A DNA stretch of 64,000 bases from Orychophragmus violaceus (taxonomy: Eukaryota > Streptophyta > Magnoliopsida > Brassicales > Brassicaceae), in NCBI GenBank assembly GCA_030180135.1, contig CM058232.1:72222016-72286015 (forward strand). The letters run 5' to 3'. The notes beneath the pieces are model-generated. The model was not told where the DNA came from, made no database searches, and saw only the letters and a program-made list of their open reading frames with translations. Positions 42,901-53,679 of this stretch are shown piece after piece. The first letter of the stretch is position 1; each line of letters opens with the position of its first letter. The position numbers and the translations under genes are program-made.

Positions 42901-44108
42901 TTGAGCTCGCTCCAATCATCAGCCACAAGCTGCTCTTTGCACAGCTCAACTCCCTTGGCGCCATCATCTCCATAACTCGCGGCAAAGACCTCTATCTCTT
43001 TACCCACTGAATCTGATCCAAGCTCCAAGTATTCGACCTCTCCTAGCAAAGGCTTGTGTGAATCAAGTGCTCTCATGTAAGCCCAGCTCTCATCGCAAAT
43101 ATATCCACACTCCCCACAGTCTTTTGTCAAAGCAACTTCCAAGGGATCACTCATGTTTAACTCTTCCAAGAGCTCATCTGCTAGCTCTTCCATAGCCTCA
43201 ATATAGAACATATGCCCTTGTATGGTTGGCTTCTTCATCACCTTGTTGATGTCAAAGTTTAGCACTATGTCTTTACCAAGGTTGAGGTCTATCTTCCCTT
43301 TCTTGACATCTATGATTGCACCAGCTGTAGCAAGAAATGGCCTCCCAAGGATTAGAGGATCCTTTGGTTCTTCATCCATCTCCAATACAATAAAATCTGT
43401 CGGTACTTCAAATCCTCCTACTTTCACTGGAAGATCTTCTAGGAGTCCAATTGGGTATCGCACCGATCTATCTGCTAGAACCAAGGAAATCCTACAAGCC
43501 TTGTAAGTGGAGAAGCCTAGCCTTTTAGCTACCGAGAAAGGCATCAAACTTGCGCTTGCTCCAAGATCACATAAACAACTCTCAAATCTAAAAGGACCAA
43601 TAGCACATGGGAGGGTGAAACTGCCCGGATCTTCAAGCTTTCTTGGCACAATACTCCTCTGGATGAAGGCACTACACTCATGCGAGACCACAACCATTCC
43701 TTGAACTTCCTTTGTTCTCTCTTTGATTGCATCCTTGAGGAACTTGGTGTATTGTGGGACTAATAGGAAAGCATCTATCAAGGGCATTGTTAGCTCTACA
43801 TTCTTCATTTGCTTTTCGAATAGAGCCTTATACTTTTCCAATAGTTGCTTCTTGAATCTGCCCGGAAAAGGAAGTTTGGGCTCATATGGTGGTAGAACAA
43901 ACTCATCCTTCTTCTTCTTAGGTGCATCCTCAACCCTTTCACAAGCTATAGCTTTACCCTTTCTCAATGCAACCTCACTTTCATCCTCTTTGGCAAAAAC
44001 TGACTTTTCCAAAGTCACCTCCCCCACTTTGTTTCTCAATGTCCTCATTGAGATTAGAAGACACAATGGGTGTAGAAAGTTGCTTTGGCGGTAGCTCTTT
44101 ACCACTCC
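39942..44108 (-). pseudogene. Athila pol: protease, RT, RNase H, integrase
   Basis: One frame on the - strand with four stops (42705, 41670, 41262, 40173). Aspartic protease with CDLGASASLMPFSVAKRLGF (about 43580) and ILGRPFLATAGAIID (about 43340). Reverse transcriptase with CVPKKGGITVV, MCIDYRKLNAASRKDHFPLL (about 42450) and the catalytic FMDDLSVYG (about 42150; Y/FxDD is expected). RNase H with MCDASDYAVGAVLG and [20 protein letters not shown] (about 41510). Integrase with [40 protein letters not shown] and [17 protein letters not shown] (40500-40920), ending with [18 protein letters not shown]. All domains are full length; at least three stops are explained by single C-to-T changes. It shares its reading frame with the gag tail. 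Confidence 0.92.
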
Positions 44109-45353
44109 TCAAGGTGATAGCATTGATGTACTCCTTGGGTTTTGCTCAGATTTTCCGGTTAAAGTTCCATGTTGCCTAGAGCTTGAAGCATTCTTGTTCT
44201 CCATGTTGGTTACCCTTGATGTCAAATTCTGCAACTCACTCTTCAAATCCCTTACTTCTATAGCACCGGAGGCTTGTCCTTGAAGTAGTTGTTGCATCAT
44301 ACTTTTGAGTTCATTATCCAATCCGGAGGAAGAAGAAGCTTGTGATTGTTGTTGTTGAAAGAAGGGTGGGTATTGTTTCTTTGGAGCATAGCTTTGTTGA
44401 CCTTGAAACTGAGGCTTATTGCCAAACCCTTGTTGGTTAGTGTAAGGGACAAATGGCTTTTGTTGTTGAGATTGTTGAAAGCCTTGTTGCCCTTGTTGTG
44501 GAGCTTGTCCTTGGGGTTGAGCTTGGGGATAAATCTGATCTTGTGGGTTTGCCACATTGGGGTTTCGATAGGAGAAATTAGGATGGTTCTGGTAGTTGGG
44601 GTTGAAACCCTTGTTGAAACCTCCTTGGCCCGCAATGAAGTTGATCTCTTCTTGGGTCATATCTCCTTCAAGACTAAATGGGACGGGTTGGGAGTCATCA
44701 TAGTTGTCCACAAAGCTTATTTGCTTTTGGTTTGATGAGATCATCTTGTCTATCTTGTCATTTAGAGATTTGATTTCCTTCTCGTACTTCTCATCCGTAG
44801 AAGATGATCCTCTATTACTCCGCTCATAATCCTCATTGTAATTCCCGTCGCTTGTAGCAAGGTTTTCAATTAATTCCATAGCCTCATCAACTCCCTTGCC
44901 TAGGAAGTGTCCATTGCTACAAGAGTCAAGCATCGCCCTCATTCTAGGAAGCACTCCGCGGTAGAGGTTAATGAGTAGTGTCTCCTTGGTGAAACCGTGG
45001 TGTGGGCACTGAGTAGTGAGCTTATTGAACCTTTCCCAAGCTTCAGCGAAGCTCTCGTTGTTGCGTTGCACAAACCCGGATAACTCATTGCGAAAATGGG
45101 CAGTCCTAGTAGTTGAGAAGAATTTCTTCAAGAAAGCCTTCTTAAGGTCTGCCCAAGTAGTGATGGACCCCGGAGGGATGGTGCTTTCCCAATCTTTGGC
45201 TCTATCTGCCAAAGAGAAGACGAAGAGACGCATCTTGAGACCATCATCAGTCACGCCATTGAGCCTTGTAGTAGCACATATTTTATCGAATGTATCCAAG
45301 TGCTGCAAGGGAACTTCAGATGCAAGCCCATGAAACTGATTGTTTTGTACCAT
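44109..45353 (-). pseudogene. Athila gag, C-terminal part (retrotrans_gag domain)
   Basis: Continues the gag frame after the Copia insertion: FHGLASEVPLQHLDTFDKIC, RLFVFSLADRAKDWESTIPP, then LKKAFLKKFFSTTRTAHFRN and GFVQRNNESFAEAWERFNKL. This is the retrotrans_gag capsid core that assembles the particle. A Gln/Pro/Asn-rich tail (for example QGQAPQQGQQGFQQSQQQK) and a final coiled-coil segment follow. No CCHC knuckle is seen, as is common in Athila gag. The frame stops at TGA 44109-44111; the conserved gag-end motif NAITLRSGKELPPK is present but in another frame, so a frameshift lies just before it. Confidence 0.88.
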
Positions 45354-45358
45354 GTTCA

Positions 45359-45988
45359 TGTTGGATAGTTCAGTTGATCCTGATTCAATTCTCATATTGA
45401 TATCAACCTAAACATGCATCAGATCTAGGTGTTCTTATTTAGAAACATAACATGATCTCACCTTTTACCTGTTTGTTGCAGCGGAAGGATTAGAACAGGT
45501 CAGAGATCAGATAGATGCACCGAGGGATGAATCCTCCAAAGGTTCACACACGCTTCACAAGGAAATGGCTGCTAGACCACAAGGAACAGAGGCGCAGAGA
45601 GAGAGGAGTAGCCGCGGCTAGGTATTAGGGTTGGGAAGAAAAGACTTGGCTTTTAGTCATTAAAAGCCTTCTCTTTCCCTTTTGGGCTTTTGGGCCCAAT
45701 CTGATTAAATCCCATTTAATCAGACCCATTAGTCTTTCTCTCTTAGTACGACAAATGCCTAGCACTTTTGTCGTACTTCTGCTAAGCCGTTCCAACACAT
45801 TTTCCTGTTAGCTTAGGCGTGTGACCCATATGGGATCATATAATAAAGGCAATAAGTCCAAGACTTATAGATCATGAGCGGACTCTAGCAAGCCATCATG
45901 ATCCCCAGTATTATATGACTTATGTCTGATCTCGACATACTCTTACTTTCTAGAGACAATACCGAGATTACTGGACACAATTCCAACA
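45359..45988 (-). repeat. 3' LTR (in - sense) of the nested Copia
   Basis: 630 bp, same length and sequence as 52521-53150 as far as compared. Confidence 0.94.
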
Positions 45989-46000
45989 ATCTCCCACTTG

Positions 46001-46841
46001 TACTGGAATCTCTGTATTCATAATCCTTTTGTCTCAATATCTCGATTAGTCATAAGGCAAGATTGGTGTCATCCTTATAAAGCCTAATCTTGTTCATCGG
46101 ACTCTGATTTGATACTGACAATCCAAACGACTCGGGAAAGTCCGTTTGAGCATGGCCATGCGTTTTCCAGTATTCAAATCTCCGATTGGCCTAGAGATAT
46201 TCACTCCATTTATATTGGAGGGACAAATCCCATCTTGTTCCATCACTGTAAGCTACTCATTTCATGATGTACCCAAACAAGGTCCTTATAGCTATCACAG
46301 AACGATAGCGTTAGACAATGATCAAAGTACATCAGTCCATGTGCAGTCACATGCATGTGAACTCAGGTCTAAGGACTATACTCTATAGTCGTAGTAAGAA
46401 TCTCTTATGACACAGATATAAATATCCTGAAGAGTTCTTATAAGCGGGTCTTGTCCGGTCGTATGTTCCCAACATACACCTATGTACTGACTTTGATGCC
46501 GTGCATCTATGACACACTGAGACTTTGTCATAAGTCACGTACCAATCCAGTCTCACACGGTTGTTGGTGTTCCAGTTTCAACAACCTTCGACTAGGGACA
46601 TGATGATATAAAACATTTATCAAATATAGGATCTCATGATCAAGCTAAATGACTTCGATGACTCAAGATCAAATCATTTACTTCGATGACCTATAAAATG
46701 GTTCATATCATTTTGGAACGATTATTTCATCACAGTTAAAATAATCTTGAAATAATAATTTCATTAAAACATAAATAATGTTTTACAAGAACATATCAAA
46801 TAACTAAAATAAAGCTCACAAAACTCCCACTCAAATTTAGA
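46001..46841 (-). other. 3' non-coding region of the nested Copia
   Basis: 0.84 kb between the gag-pol stop and the PPT. No ORF of note on the sense strand. Confidence 0.7.
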
Positions 46842-49800
46842 TTACATTTCAATGTTTCTAATGCCTACAGCTTCAGTCAAGAACTCGAGCTTAGGCCTTG
46901 GGAGTGGCTTTGTCAACGGATCAGCGACATTATCATTTGTCGGAACTCGGCTGATCTTGACTTCCTTTCTATTAATGATGTCACGTATCAAGTGATATCT
47001 TCTTTGAACATGCTTGGATTTCTGGTGTGATCTTGGTTCCTTTGCCTGAGCTATAGCACCATTGTTGTCACAAAACAGTGCCAGAGGCTCAGCCGCATCT
47101 GGTATCACACCTAGTTCCATAATGAACTTTCGTATCCAAACAGCTTCCTTCGCTGCTTCTGAGGCGGCGATATATTCAGCTTCTGTAGTGGAATCAGCAA
47201 CGGTGTCCTGCTTGGAGCTTCTCCAACTTACTGCACCGCCATTCAGACAAAAGACATAACCGGACTGTGACCGGAAATCATCTGTGTCTGTCTGGAAACT
47301 TGCGTCCGTGAATCCACTGACTTTAAGCACATCACTTCCACCGTACACTAAGAACTTATCCTTAGTATGTCTTAGATACTTCAAGATGTTCTTTACGGCA
47401 ATCCAATGGTTTTCACCTGGATTTGACTGGTATCTACTCGTCATGCTCAATGCGTAAGCAACATCAGGACGAGTACAGATCATGGCATACATGACAGATC
47501 CTATTGCAGATGCATAAGGAATATTCTTCATGCGCTCAAGCTCAGCAGCCGACGTAGGGCTCTGCTTCTTGCTTAGCGTTGTGCCATGTACCATTGGCGT
47601 GAAGCCCTTCTTGGAATCTTTCATGCTGAATCTTTGTAGGACTTTGTCAATGTATGAGTCTTGACACAAACCTATCAGCCTCTTAGGTCTATCCCGATAG
47701 ATCCTAATTCCAAGAACGTATGCGGCTTCACCCATGTCTTTCATGGAAAAACAACTTCCAAGCCAGTCCTTTACAGACTTCAGCATTGGAACGTCGTTTC
47801 CGAGAAGCAGTATGTCATCGACATACAGAATAAGAAATACAATCTTGCTCCCACTAGATTTCTTATACACGCATTGTTCTTCTTCGTTTCTGATGAAGTC
47901 AAATTGCTTGATCGCTTCATCAAAACGAAGATTCCAGCTCCTCGATGCTTGCTTCAATCCATAAATGGATTTATGAAGCTTGCACACTTTCCCAGCATTC
48001 TTTGGATCTATGTAACCGTCAGGTTGCGTCATATACACATCCTCTTCCAGAATACCATTCAGGAAAGCGGTTTTCACGTCCATCTGCCAAATTTCATAAT
48101 CATGAAAAGCTGCAGTTGCTAGTAGAATCCGAATAGATTTCATCATAGCCACCGGTGAATAGGTTTCATCGTAGTCCACGCCGTGAACTTGTCTGAAACC
48201 TTTTGCCACCAACCTGGCTTTATAAATCTGGACATTTCCATCCACGTCAATCTTCTTCTTGAAGATCCATTTGCACTCGATGGCTTTTACACCAGCGGGT
48301 AAGTCAACCAACGAAAATACTTGGTTGACCGACATGGAGTCCATTTCGGAATCAGTGGCCTTGCGCCACTTAGAGGAATCTGGGCCCATCATGGCTTGAT
48401 TGAAGTTCGATGGTTCATCACCATCAATGATCAAAAGATCATGACAGTCAGTCACGAGGAATCCCTGATATCTCTCGGGTTCGTGACGGATCCTCCCGGA
48501 TCTTCGAACTTCAGGTACTACAGGTTCAGGCTCTACAATTTCTTGTAGATCCTCCTGCTGCTCTTCCTCATTAGGTTGAGCAGTATCCTGTTCATCTTGA
48601 ATTTCTTCAAGCAGTACCTTACTCCCACTGTCTTTCTTAGAGAGAAACTCTCTCTCAAGAAAGTTACAATCCCGGGCAACAAAAATCTTGTTCTCGGAAC
48701 GTAGATAGAAGTAATAAGCCTTGGTTTCCCGTGGATAACCAATGAAGTAGCATTTATCAGATTTTGGTGTAAGCTTATATGAGATTAATCTCTTAACATA
48801 GGCTTCACAACCCCAAATTCTTAGATAAGACAGCACTGGAGCTTCTCCAGTCCATAATTCATATGGTGTCTTTGCTACTGCTTTTGATGGTGCTCTATTT
48901 AGAGTGAACACTGCTGTTAGCAGAGCATATCCCCAAAGGGATATTGGAAGGTCTGTGTGACTCATCATAGATCGAACCATATCCAATAAGGTCCGATTTC
49001 TCCTCTCAGACACACCATTCCATTGAGGTGTTCCAGGAGGAGTGAGTTGGGACACGATCCCACACTCTCTCAGATGATCACTGAATTCTTGGCTTAAGTA
49101 TTCTCCTCCTCGGTCGGACCGAAGAGCCTTAATGCTTTTGCCAAGTTGGTTCTGTACTTCATTTTGGAATTCTCTGAACTTTTCAAAAGATTCAGACTTA
49201 TGTTTCATCAAATAAACATATCCATACCTACTGAAATCATCAGTGAAGGTTATGAAGTACTGATAGTTTCCTCTTGCATTTGTGGACATTGGGCCACACA
49301 CATCAGTGTGTATCAGGCCCAATAAGTCACTGGCCCTCTCGTTAGGTTTATTAAAGGGGGCCCGTGTCATTTTGCCCATCATGCATGATTCGCATTTCTC
49401 ACATGACTCAAAGTCAAATGAGCCAAGAAGTCCATTCGAATGGAGCCTCTTGATGCGTTTCTCGCTGATGTGCCCTAAACGACAATGCCATAGAAACGTT
49501 CGGTTTTCCTCATTAGGTTTAAACCGTTTTGTATTAATGTTATAAATTGGCGCGGATTGATCGAGTATGTAAAGCCCATTCGTAAGAGGGGCAGAACCAT
49601 AGAACAAATTGTTGCGATTGAAGGAACATAATTTATTCTTAACTGAAAAATCATAACCTTCCAAATCCAACAAAGAAATTGAAATAATATTTCTGCTTAT
49701 AGCAGGTACAAAATAACAATTATTAAGTTCTAAAATCAATCCCGAAGGTAAAGACAACAAGTATGTTCCTACAGCTAGTGCTGAAACTTTCGCTCCATTC

Positions 49801-50819
49801 CCAACTCGTAGCTCCACTTGTCCTTGCTTCAGCCTTCTACTGTTGCTGAGTGCCTGCATATTAGTACAAATATGAGCCCCACAACCAGTATCCATGACCC
49901 ATGAGGTATTATCAGAAGTAGTTGTATTAACTTCTATAACAAAAATACCTGATGAAGAAGTCTCGAAAGTCTTCTTCTTTAATTCCTTTAGACCTTCCTG
50001 GAATTTCTTACAATCTCTTCTCCAATGCCCCAGTTCTTTGCAGAACCTGCACATGTCAGTAGGCCCAGCCTTGGACTTGGGCTTGGGCTTTGGCGTGTCC
50101 TTGTCAGCGACTTGGACACCCTTGGCCTTTCCCTTATCCTTAGCAGAAGACTTCTTAAACCCCTTGCCCTTTTGTACCATAAGTACATTGGGGTCCTTGG
50201 CGGTTTTCTTCAAGTTGGGCTCTGCAGTCTTGAGCATTCCGTGAAGCTCAGGCAGTGTCTTACTCAAGCCATGCATGTTAAAGTTCAGGATGAACTGATC
50301 ATAGCTTGCAGGTAAAGACTGCAGAATGATGTCGCAGGCAAGTTCCTGGCTGATTGGGCAGTCGAGTTTCTGAAGATGATCGAGATAACCCATCATCTTC
50401 AAGACATGAGGACTCACTGCCGCATTCGCAGCCAACTTACAGTCCAAGAGGTTCTTAACTGTCTGGAACCTCTCAGTCCTAGCCTGCTCCTGAAAAAGCG
50501 ATTTCAGGCTTGCCATGATCTCAATGGGAGACAATACACTCTCGAACTGTTTTTGCAGCTCAGGAGTCATTGTCACCAACATCAGGCAATAAACATCATT
50601 TTCATCTGACGAATGCTTTTCCCAAGCATTGTGCAGAGTCCTGGCAGCATTGGCAAGAGGCCTCTCGGGGAGGGGATCTCGAAGGACATAATCCTTCTTC
50701 TCCTGCTTGAGGACCAGCCTCAAGTTCCTTGACCATGTCAGGAAGTTCGTTCCAGTCAGCTTCTCCTTCTCGAGAACAGACCGGATCGAGAATGTGTTTT
50801 GTGTGCTTGTAGTAGTCAT
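46842..50819 (-). CDS. Copia gag-pol polyprotein, 1325 aa, complete
   Basis: Starts MTTTSTQNTFSIRSVLEKEK. UBN2-type Gag (residues about 10-240); zinc knuckle CRFCKELGHWRRDC (about 255); aspartic protease WVMDTGCGAHIC (305). Integrase with WHCRLGHIS (443), CEKCESC (470), HTDVCGPM (501), SDRGGEYLSQEF (566) and PQWNGVSERRNRTLLD (594). Reverse transcriptase starting ECKWIFKKKIDVDG (846) with YVDDILLLGN (995). RNase H with GFTDASFQTDTDDFRSQSGY (1166) and DSTTEAEYIA (1204). All catalytic residues are present. The protease motif is DTG, not the DSG of the first Copia, so this is a different lineage. It is the likely helper for the RT-less relatives at 55331-64000, whose Gag is about 60% identical by eye. 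Confidence 0.95.
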   Translation of the reverse strand: MTTTSTQNTFSIRSVLEKEKLTGTNFLTWSRNLRLVLKQEKKDYVLRDPLPERPLANAARTLHNAWEKHSSDENDVYCLMLVTMTPELQKQFESVLSPIEIMASLKSLFQEQARTERFQTVKNLLDCKLAANAAVSPHVLKMMGYLDHLQKLDCPISQELACDIILQSLPASYDQFILNFNMHGLSKTLPELHGMLKTAEPNLKKTAKDPNVLMVQKGKGFKKSSAKDKGKAKGVQVADKDTPKPKPKSKAGPTDMCRFCKELGHWRRDCKKFQEGLKELKKKTFETSSSGIFVIEVNTTTSDNTSWVMDTGCGAHICTNMQALSNSRRLKQGQVELRVGNGAKVSALAVGTYLLSLPSGLILELNNCYFVPAISRNIISISLLDLEGYDFSVKNKLCSFNRNNLFYGSAPLTNGLYILDQSAPIYNINTKRFKPNEENRTFLWHCRLGHISEKRIKRLHSNGLLGSFDFESCEKCESCMMGKMTRAPFNKPNERASDLLGLIHTDVCGPMSTNARGNYQYFITFTDDFSRYGYVYLMKHKSESFEKFREFQNEVQNQLGKSIKALRSDRGGEYLSQEFSDHLRECGIVSQLTPPGTPQWNGVSERRNRTLLDMVRSMMSHTDLPISLWGYALLTAVFTLNRAPSKAVAKTPYELWTGEAPVLSYLRIWGCEAYVKRLISYKLTPKSDKCYFIGYPRETKAYYFYLRSENKIFVARDCNFLEREFLSKKDSGSKVLLEEIQDEQDTAQPNEEEQQEDLQEIVEPEPVVPEVRRSGRIRHEPERYQGFLVTDCHDLLIIDGDEPSNFNQAMMGPDSSKWRKATDSEMDSMSVNQVFSLVDLPAGVKAIECKWIFKKKIDVDGNVQIYKARLVAKGFRQVHGVDYDETYSPVAMMKSIRILLATAAFHDYEIWQMDVKTAFLNGILEEDVYMTQPDGYIDPKNAGKVCKLHKSIYGLKQASRSWNLRFDEAIKQFDFIRNEEEQCVYKKSSGSKIVFLILYVDDILLLGNDVPMLKSVKDWLGSCFSMKDMGEAAYVLGIRIYRDRPKRLIGLCQDSYIDKVLQRFSMKDSKKGFTPMVHGTTLSKKQSPTSAAELERMKNIPYASAIGSVMYAMICTRPDVAYALSMTSRYQSNPGENHWIAVKNILKYLRHTKDKFLVYGGSDVLKVSGFTDASFQTDTDDFRSQSGYVFCLNGGAVSWRSSKQDTVADSTTEAEYIAASEAAKEAVWIRKFIMELGVIPDAAEPLALFCDNNGAIAQAKEPRSHQKSKHVQRRYHLIRDIINRKEVKISRVPTNDNVADPLTKPLPRPKLEFLTEAVGIRNIEM

Positions 50820-52507
50820 ATCTGAAATATATAAATAAAAAGGTTATTAGTTATATGTTCAAAATGATTAATCTCGTATTAAAGTATAATATGATTAATC
50901 ATGCATTATATTCAATAACATAAGTTACCCTCAATAGAATATAATGATTCCAAGATCCACATATAACTAAGATCAAAGTGGGCCACTGGCCGTCACCCAA
51001 CCTTAGCTTATATCGGTAAGCCCTATATCGGCTAATTATATCCGTGATATAACTCTTGGTTGTGAATCTGGGCCCGAGGCCCAATCCACTCTGATGTCTC
51101 AAGGCCCGGGACTCCCGATGGCCTAGTCAAGAAAACCGGACTATACAGTCATGTAATCATTAATGTCTGGGACTCCCAATGACATTTATGAATCACAAAC
51201 CGTCTTACCCACGCAAAAGCAGACATCCTCACACTGTAAGGCCATGAATGCAATTGAATGGGCTTTGACAGCTGACATAGCCTGGACAAGACATCCAACG
51301 CTTGATATTATTTGAGGTTCGTAGGTTTATTAAAATCATTCCCAAAATAGAAGATTACTATTTCGGGAAACTTTCTATTTATGGAAACCTACTATTTTGG
51401 AAACTTTCTAAAATTGGAAACTTTCTAAAACCGGAAACTTTCTAACTTTAGAAATTTCTTTAAAATCCAAAACCCGCAAATTCAGAAACTTCTATTTTAA
51501 GAAACTTTCTAATTTCAAAATTTCGGAAACTTTAATTTAAAAACGACTTTATAATTTTATAAAATAGATTTTAAATTAATCTGAAGAAAGACTCAATTAA
51601 CTGGCCCAATTGTTTTAACTTCTTGGCCCGAGGCCCAAGAATTGGTCCATGTCCAAGACATGACCCAATTGTCCAATTAATTGACATAACCGGTCTGGTT
51701 CATTAAAACTGGTCTAACCAAGTTTTAATTACTACGATGACCACAATTGTCAACCGGTTATTTACTAAACCGGAATTTCTCAATTTATTTGGTCCAACCA
51801 AATCAAATTAGAAATTCCTGGTTTAGGCACTAAATCCAATATTTCTTTCGACATTGGATTTCTTATCCCGGTTTAACCAGATTTAATAAAATTATTAAAA
51901 TCTGTTTATTAAACCAGAACGAAGATTTTAATCAAGTTTTAAACCGAACCAGCTAACCGAAATCGAACCGGCCCATCACACCCAAAAACCCTAACCGGCC
52001 AGCCGTAAGCCTCACGCAAAAAGCGATAGCCGCAGGCCAGCCGCGTTTGATCCGCGATCGGGACGGTTTGGGCTGCATGATCGGGACGTTCGCTCGGCAG
52101 CTCGGGACGGGATAGCCGCGATCGTGATGCTCGGGTCGATCGCTTCCCACGATCGCCAAGCGATCGGGACGACAACACGCGAGCTGGACGAAGCCGAGGC
52201 GCGACAGGACGTGATCCATGCGATCGCGTTCGTGCGATCCATGCGATTGGCCCATCCATCGCGATCGGTCGCGATTCATCCGGCCAACACTCGGCCGTGA
52301 TTGCCAACCGGCCATGCCGGTCAATGCCTCACTCGGCCGATCGCAAATCTGAGTCATATAGCTCATGTTTTGCGATTTTTCTTGTGTGTTTAGGGTTCAA
52401 TTATGTTTCTTAACTGTTTTATCTTATCAGTAATTGATTCAAAAACAATTCTAAACAGATTAAACAACCTAAACATGAATCTAAAACAAGAAACCTAAGA
52501 ACCAATG
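50820..52507 (-). other. Long leader of the nested Copia
   Basis: 1.7-kb untranslated leader. Contains a block (about 50885-51300) almost identical to 61500-61915, A/T-rich GAAACTTTCTAAAAT-type repeats (51340-51545), and a GC-rich block with CGATCGGGACG motifs (51985-52340). A 67-codon frame at 50899-51102 is conserved in the sister element only because the DNA block is. Confidence 0.75.
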
Positions 52508-52519
52508 GCTCTGATACCA
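52508..52519 (-). promoter_or_regulatory. Primer-binding site of the nested Copia
   Basis: Reverse complement TGGTATCAGAGC, one base from the LTR. Confidence 0.9.
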
Positions 52520-52520
52520 C

Positions 52521-53150
52521 TGTTGGATAGTTCAGTTGATCCTGATTCAATTCTCATATTGATATCAACCTAAACATGCATCAGATCTAGGTGTTCTTAT
52601 TTAGAAACATAACATGATCTCACCTTTTACCTGTTTGTTGCAGCGGAAGGATTAGAACAGGTCAGAGATCAGATAGATGCACCGAGGGATGAATCCTCCA
52701 AAGGTTCACACACGCTTCACAAGGAAATGGCTGCTAGACCACAAGGAACAGAGGCGCAGAGAGAGAGGAGTAGCCGCGGCTAGGTATTAGGGTTGGGAAG
52801 AAAAGACTTGGCTTTTAGTCATTAAAAGCCTTCTCTTTCCCTTTTGGGCTTTTGGGCCCAATCTGATTAAATCCCATTTAATCAGACCCATTAGTCTTTC
52901 TCTCTTAGTACGACAAATGCCTAGCACTTTTGTCGTACTTCTGCTAAGCCGTTCCAACACATTTTCCTGTTAGCTTAGGCGTGTGACCCATATGGGATCA
53001 TATAATAAAGGCAATAAGTCCAAGACTTATAGATCATGAGCGGACTCTAGCAAGCCATCATGATCCCCAGTATTATATGACTTATGTCTGATCTCGACAT
53101 ACTCTTACTTTCTAGAGACAATACCGAGATTACTGGACACAATTCCAACA
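52521..53150 (-). repeat. 5' LTR (in - sense) of the nested Copia
   Basis: 630 bp; roughly 90% similar to the LTR at 59547-60180 on the other strand, showing they are one family. Confidence 0.94.
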
Positions 53151-53564
53151 GTTCATCACCATAGCCCGGATCTCAAAGTTGTTGTTGTTCACCGGTGGTG
53201 GAATGATTCCTTGCCGGTTTGCATTTGTGTCCGGTACATCTCCATCACCAATGGCTCTAAAAGGTCGCTCGGGATGAACCGGGATCCTGTTTCCCTGTCC
53301 ATCTCTAGCATCATCATCCTGATGATGCTGCTGCTCCTGATGGCCGTGTTGGCCCTATTGGTCCTGTTGACCATGTAGATCCATAACTGGCTGCTCTTGA
53401 GGCTCAAACTGAGGCTGAACCACATCTTCCTGCTCCAACCCAAGTCTTTCCAAGTGCGCAGCTCTCTCTAAAGCTCGTCGCTCCTTTGCTAACTGTCTTT
53501 CAAGTGCTTTGATGTCTGAAACCCGCGCAACGAAGTTTGTTGGTCCCCTGCTGCGTAAGTTCAT
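53151..53564 (-). pseudogene. Athila gag, N-terminal part
   Basis: Begins at ATG 53564 (MNLRSRGPTNFVARV...), about 115 bp inside the LTR. It is Glu/Gln-rich with a coiled-coil-like KALERQLAKERRALERAAHL segment. One in-frame TAG at 53355-53357, likely CAG to TAG. The frame remains open beyond it (PVHPERPFRAIGDGDVPDTN) to 53151, where the Copia TSD GTTCA lies. Codon phase shows it joins directly to 45353 on the other side of the insertion. Confidence 0.85.
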
Positions 53565-53663
53565 ACACCTGACATCAAAGATAGAGGAAGTGGCAAAGTT
53601 AGTAACCAAAACTTGATCTAAATAGGAAAGGAAATCTAATTGATCTATCCAAGTTCTCAAAAT

Positions 53664-53676
53664 GGCAACGGCGCCA
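53664..53676 (-). promoter_or_regulatory. Athila primer-binding site
   Basis: Reverse complement TGGCGCCGTTGCC, three bases from the LTR. This is the usual Athila/Tat-type PBS (Asp-tRNA class). Confidence 0.88.
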
Positions 53677-53679
53677 AAT

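Larger units (their letters stand above)
45359..53150 (-). mobile_element. Intact Ty1/Copia element nested in Athila gag, - strand
   Basis: LTRs 45359-45988 and 52521-53150, both 630 bp and identical over the long stretches I compared, with TGTTGG...CCAACA ends. TSD GTTCA (45354-45358 and 53151-53155). PBS TGGTATCAGAGC one base inside the right LTR; PPT CAAGTGGGAGAT before the left LTR. One uninterrupted 1325-aa ORF and a 1.7-kb leader. Very recent, probably competent copy. Related elements follow at 55331-64000. Confidence 0.96.

Noticed and set aside
51939..52366. Overlapping frames of 76-137 codons in the GC-rich leader block (also 60258-60837)
   Set aside because: Arg/Ser/Asp-rich translations of the CGATCG repeats in untranslated leader, open in several frames at once.
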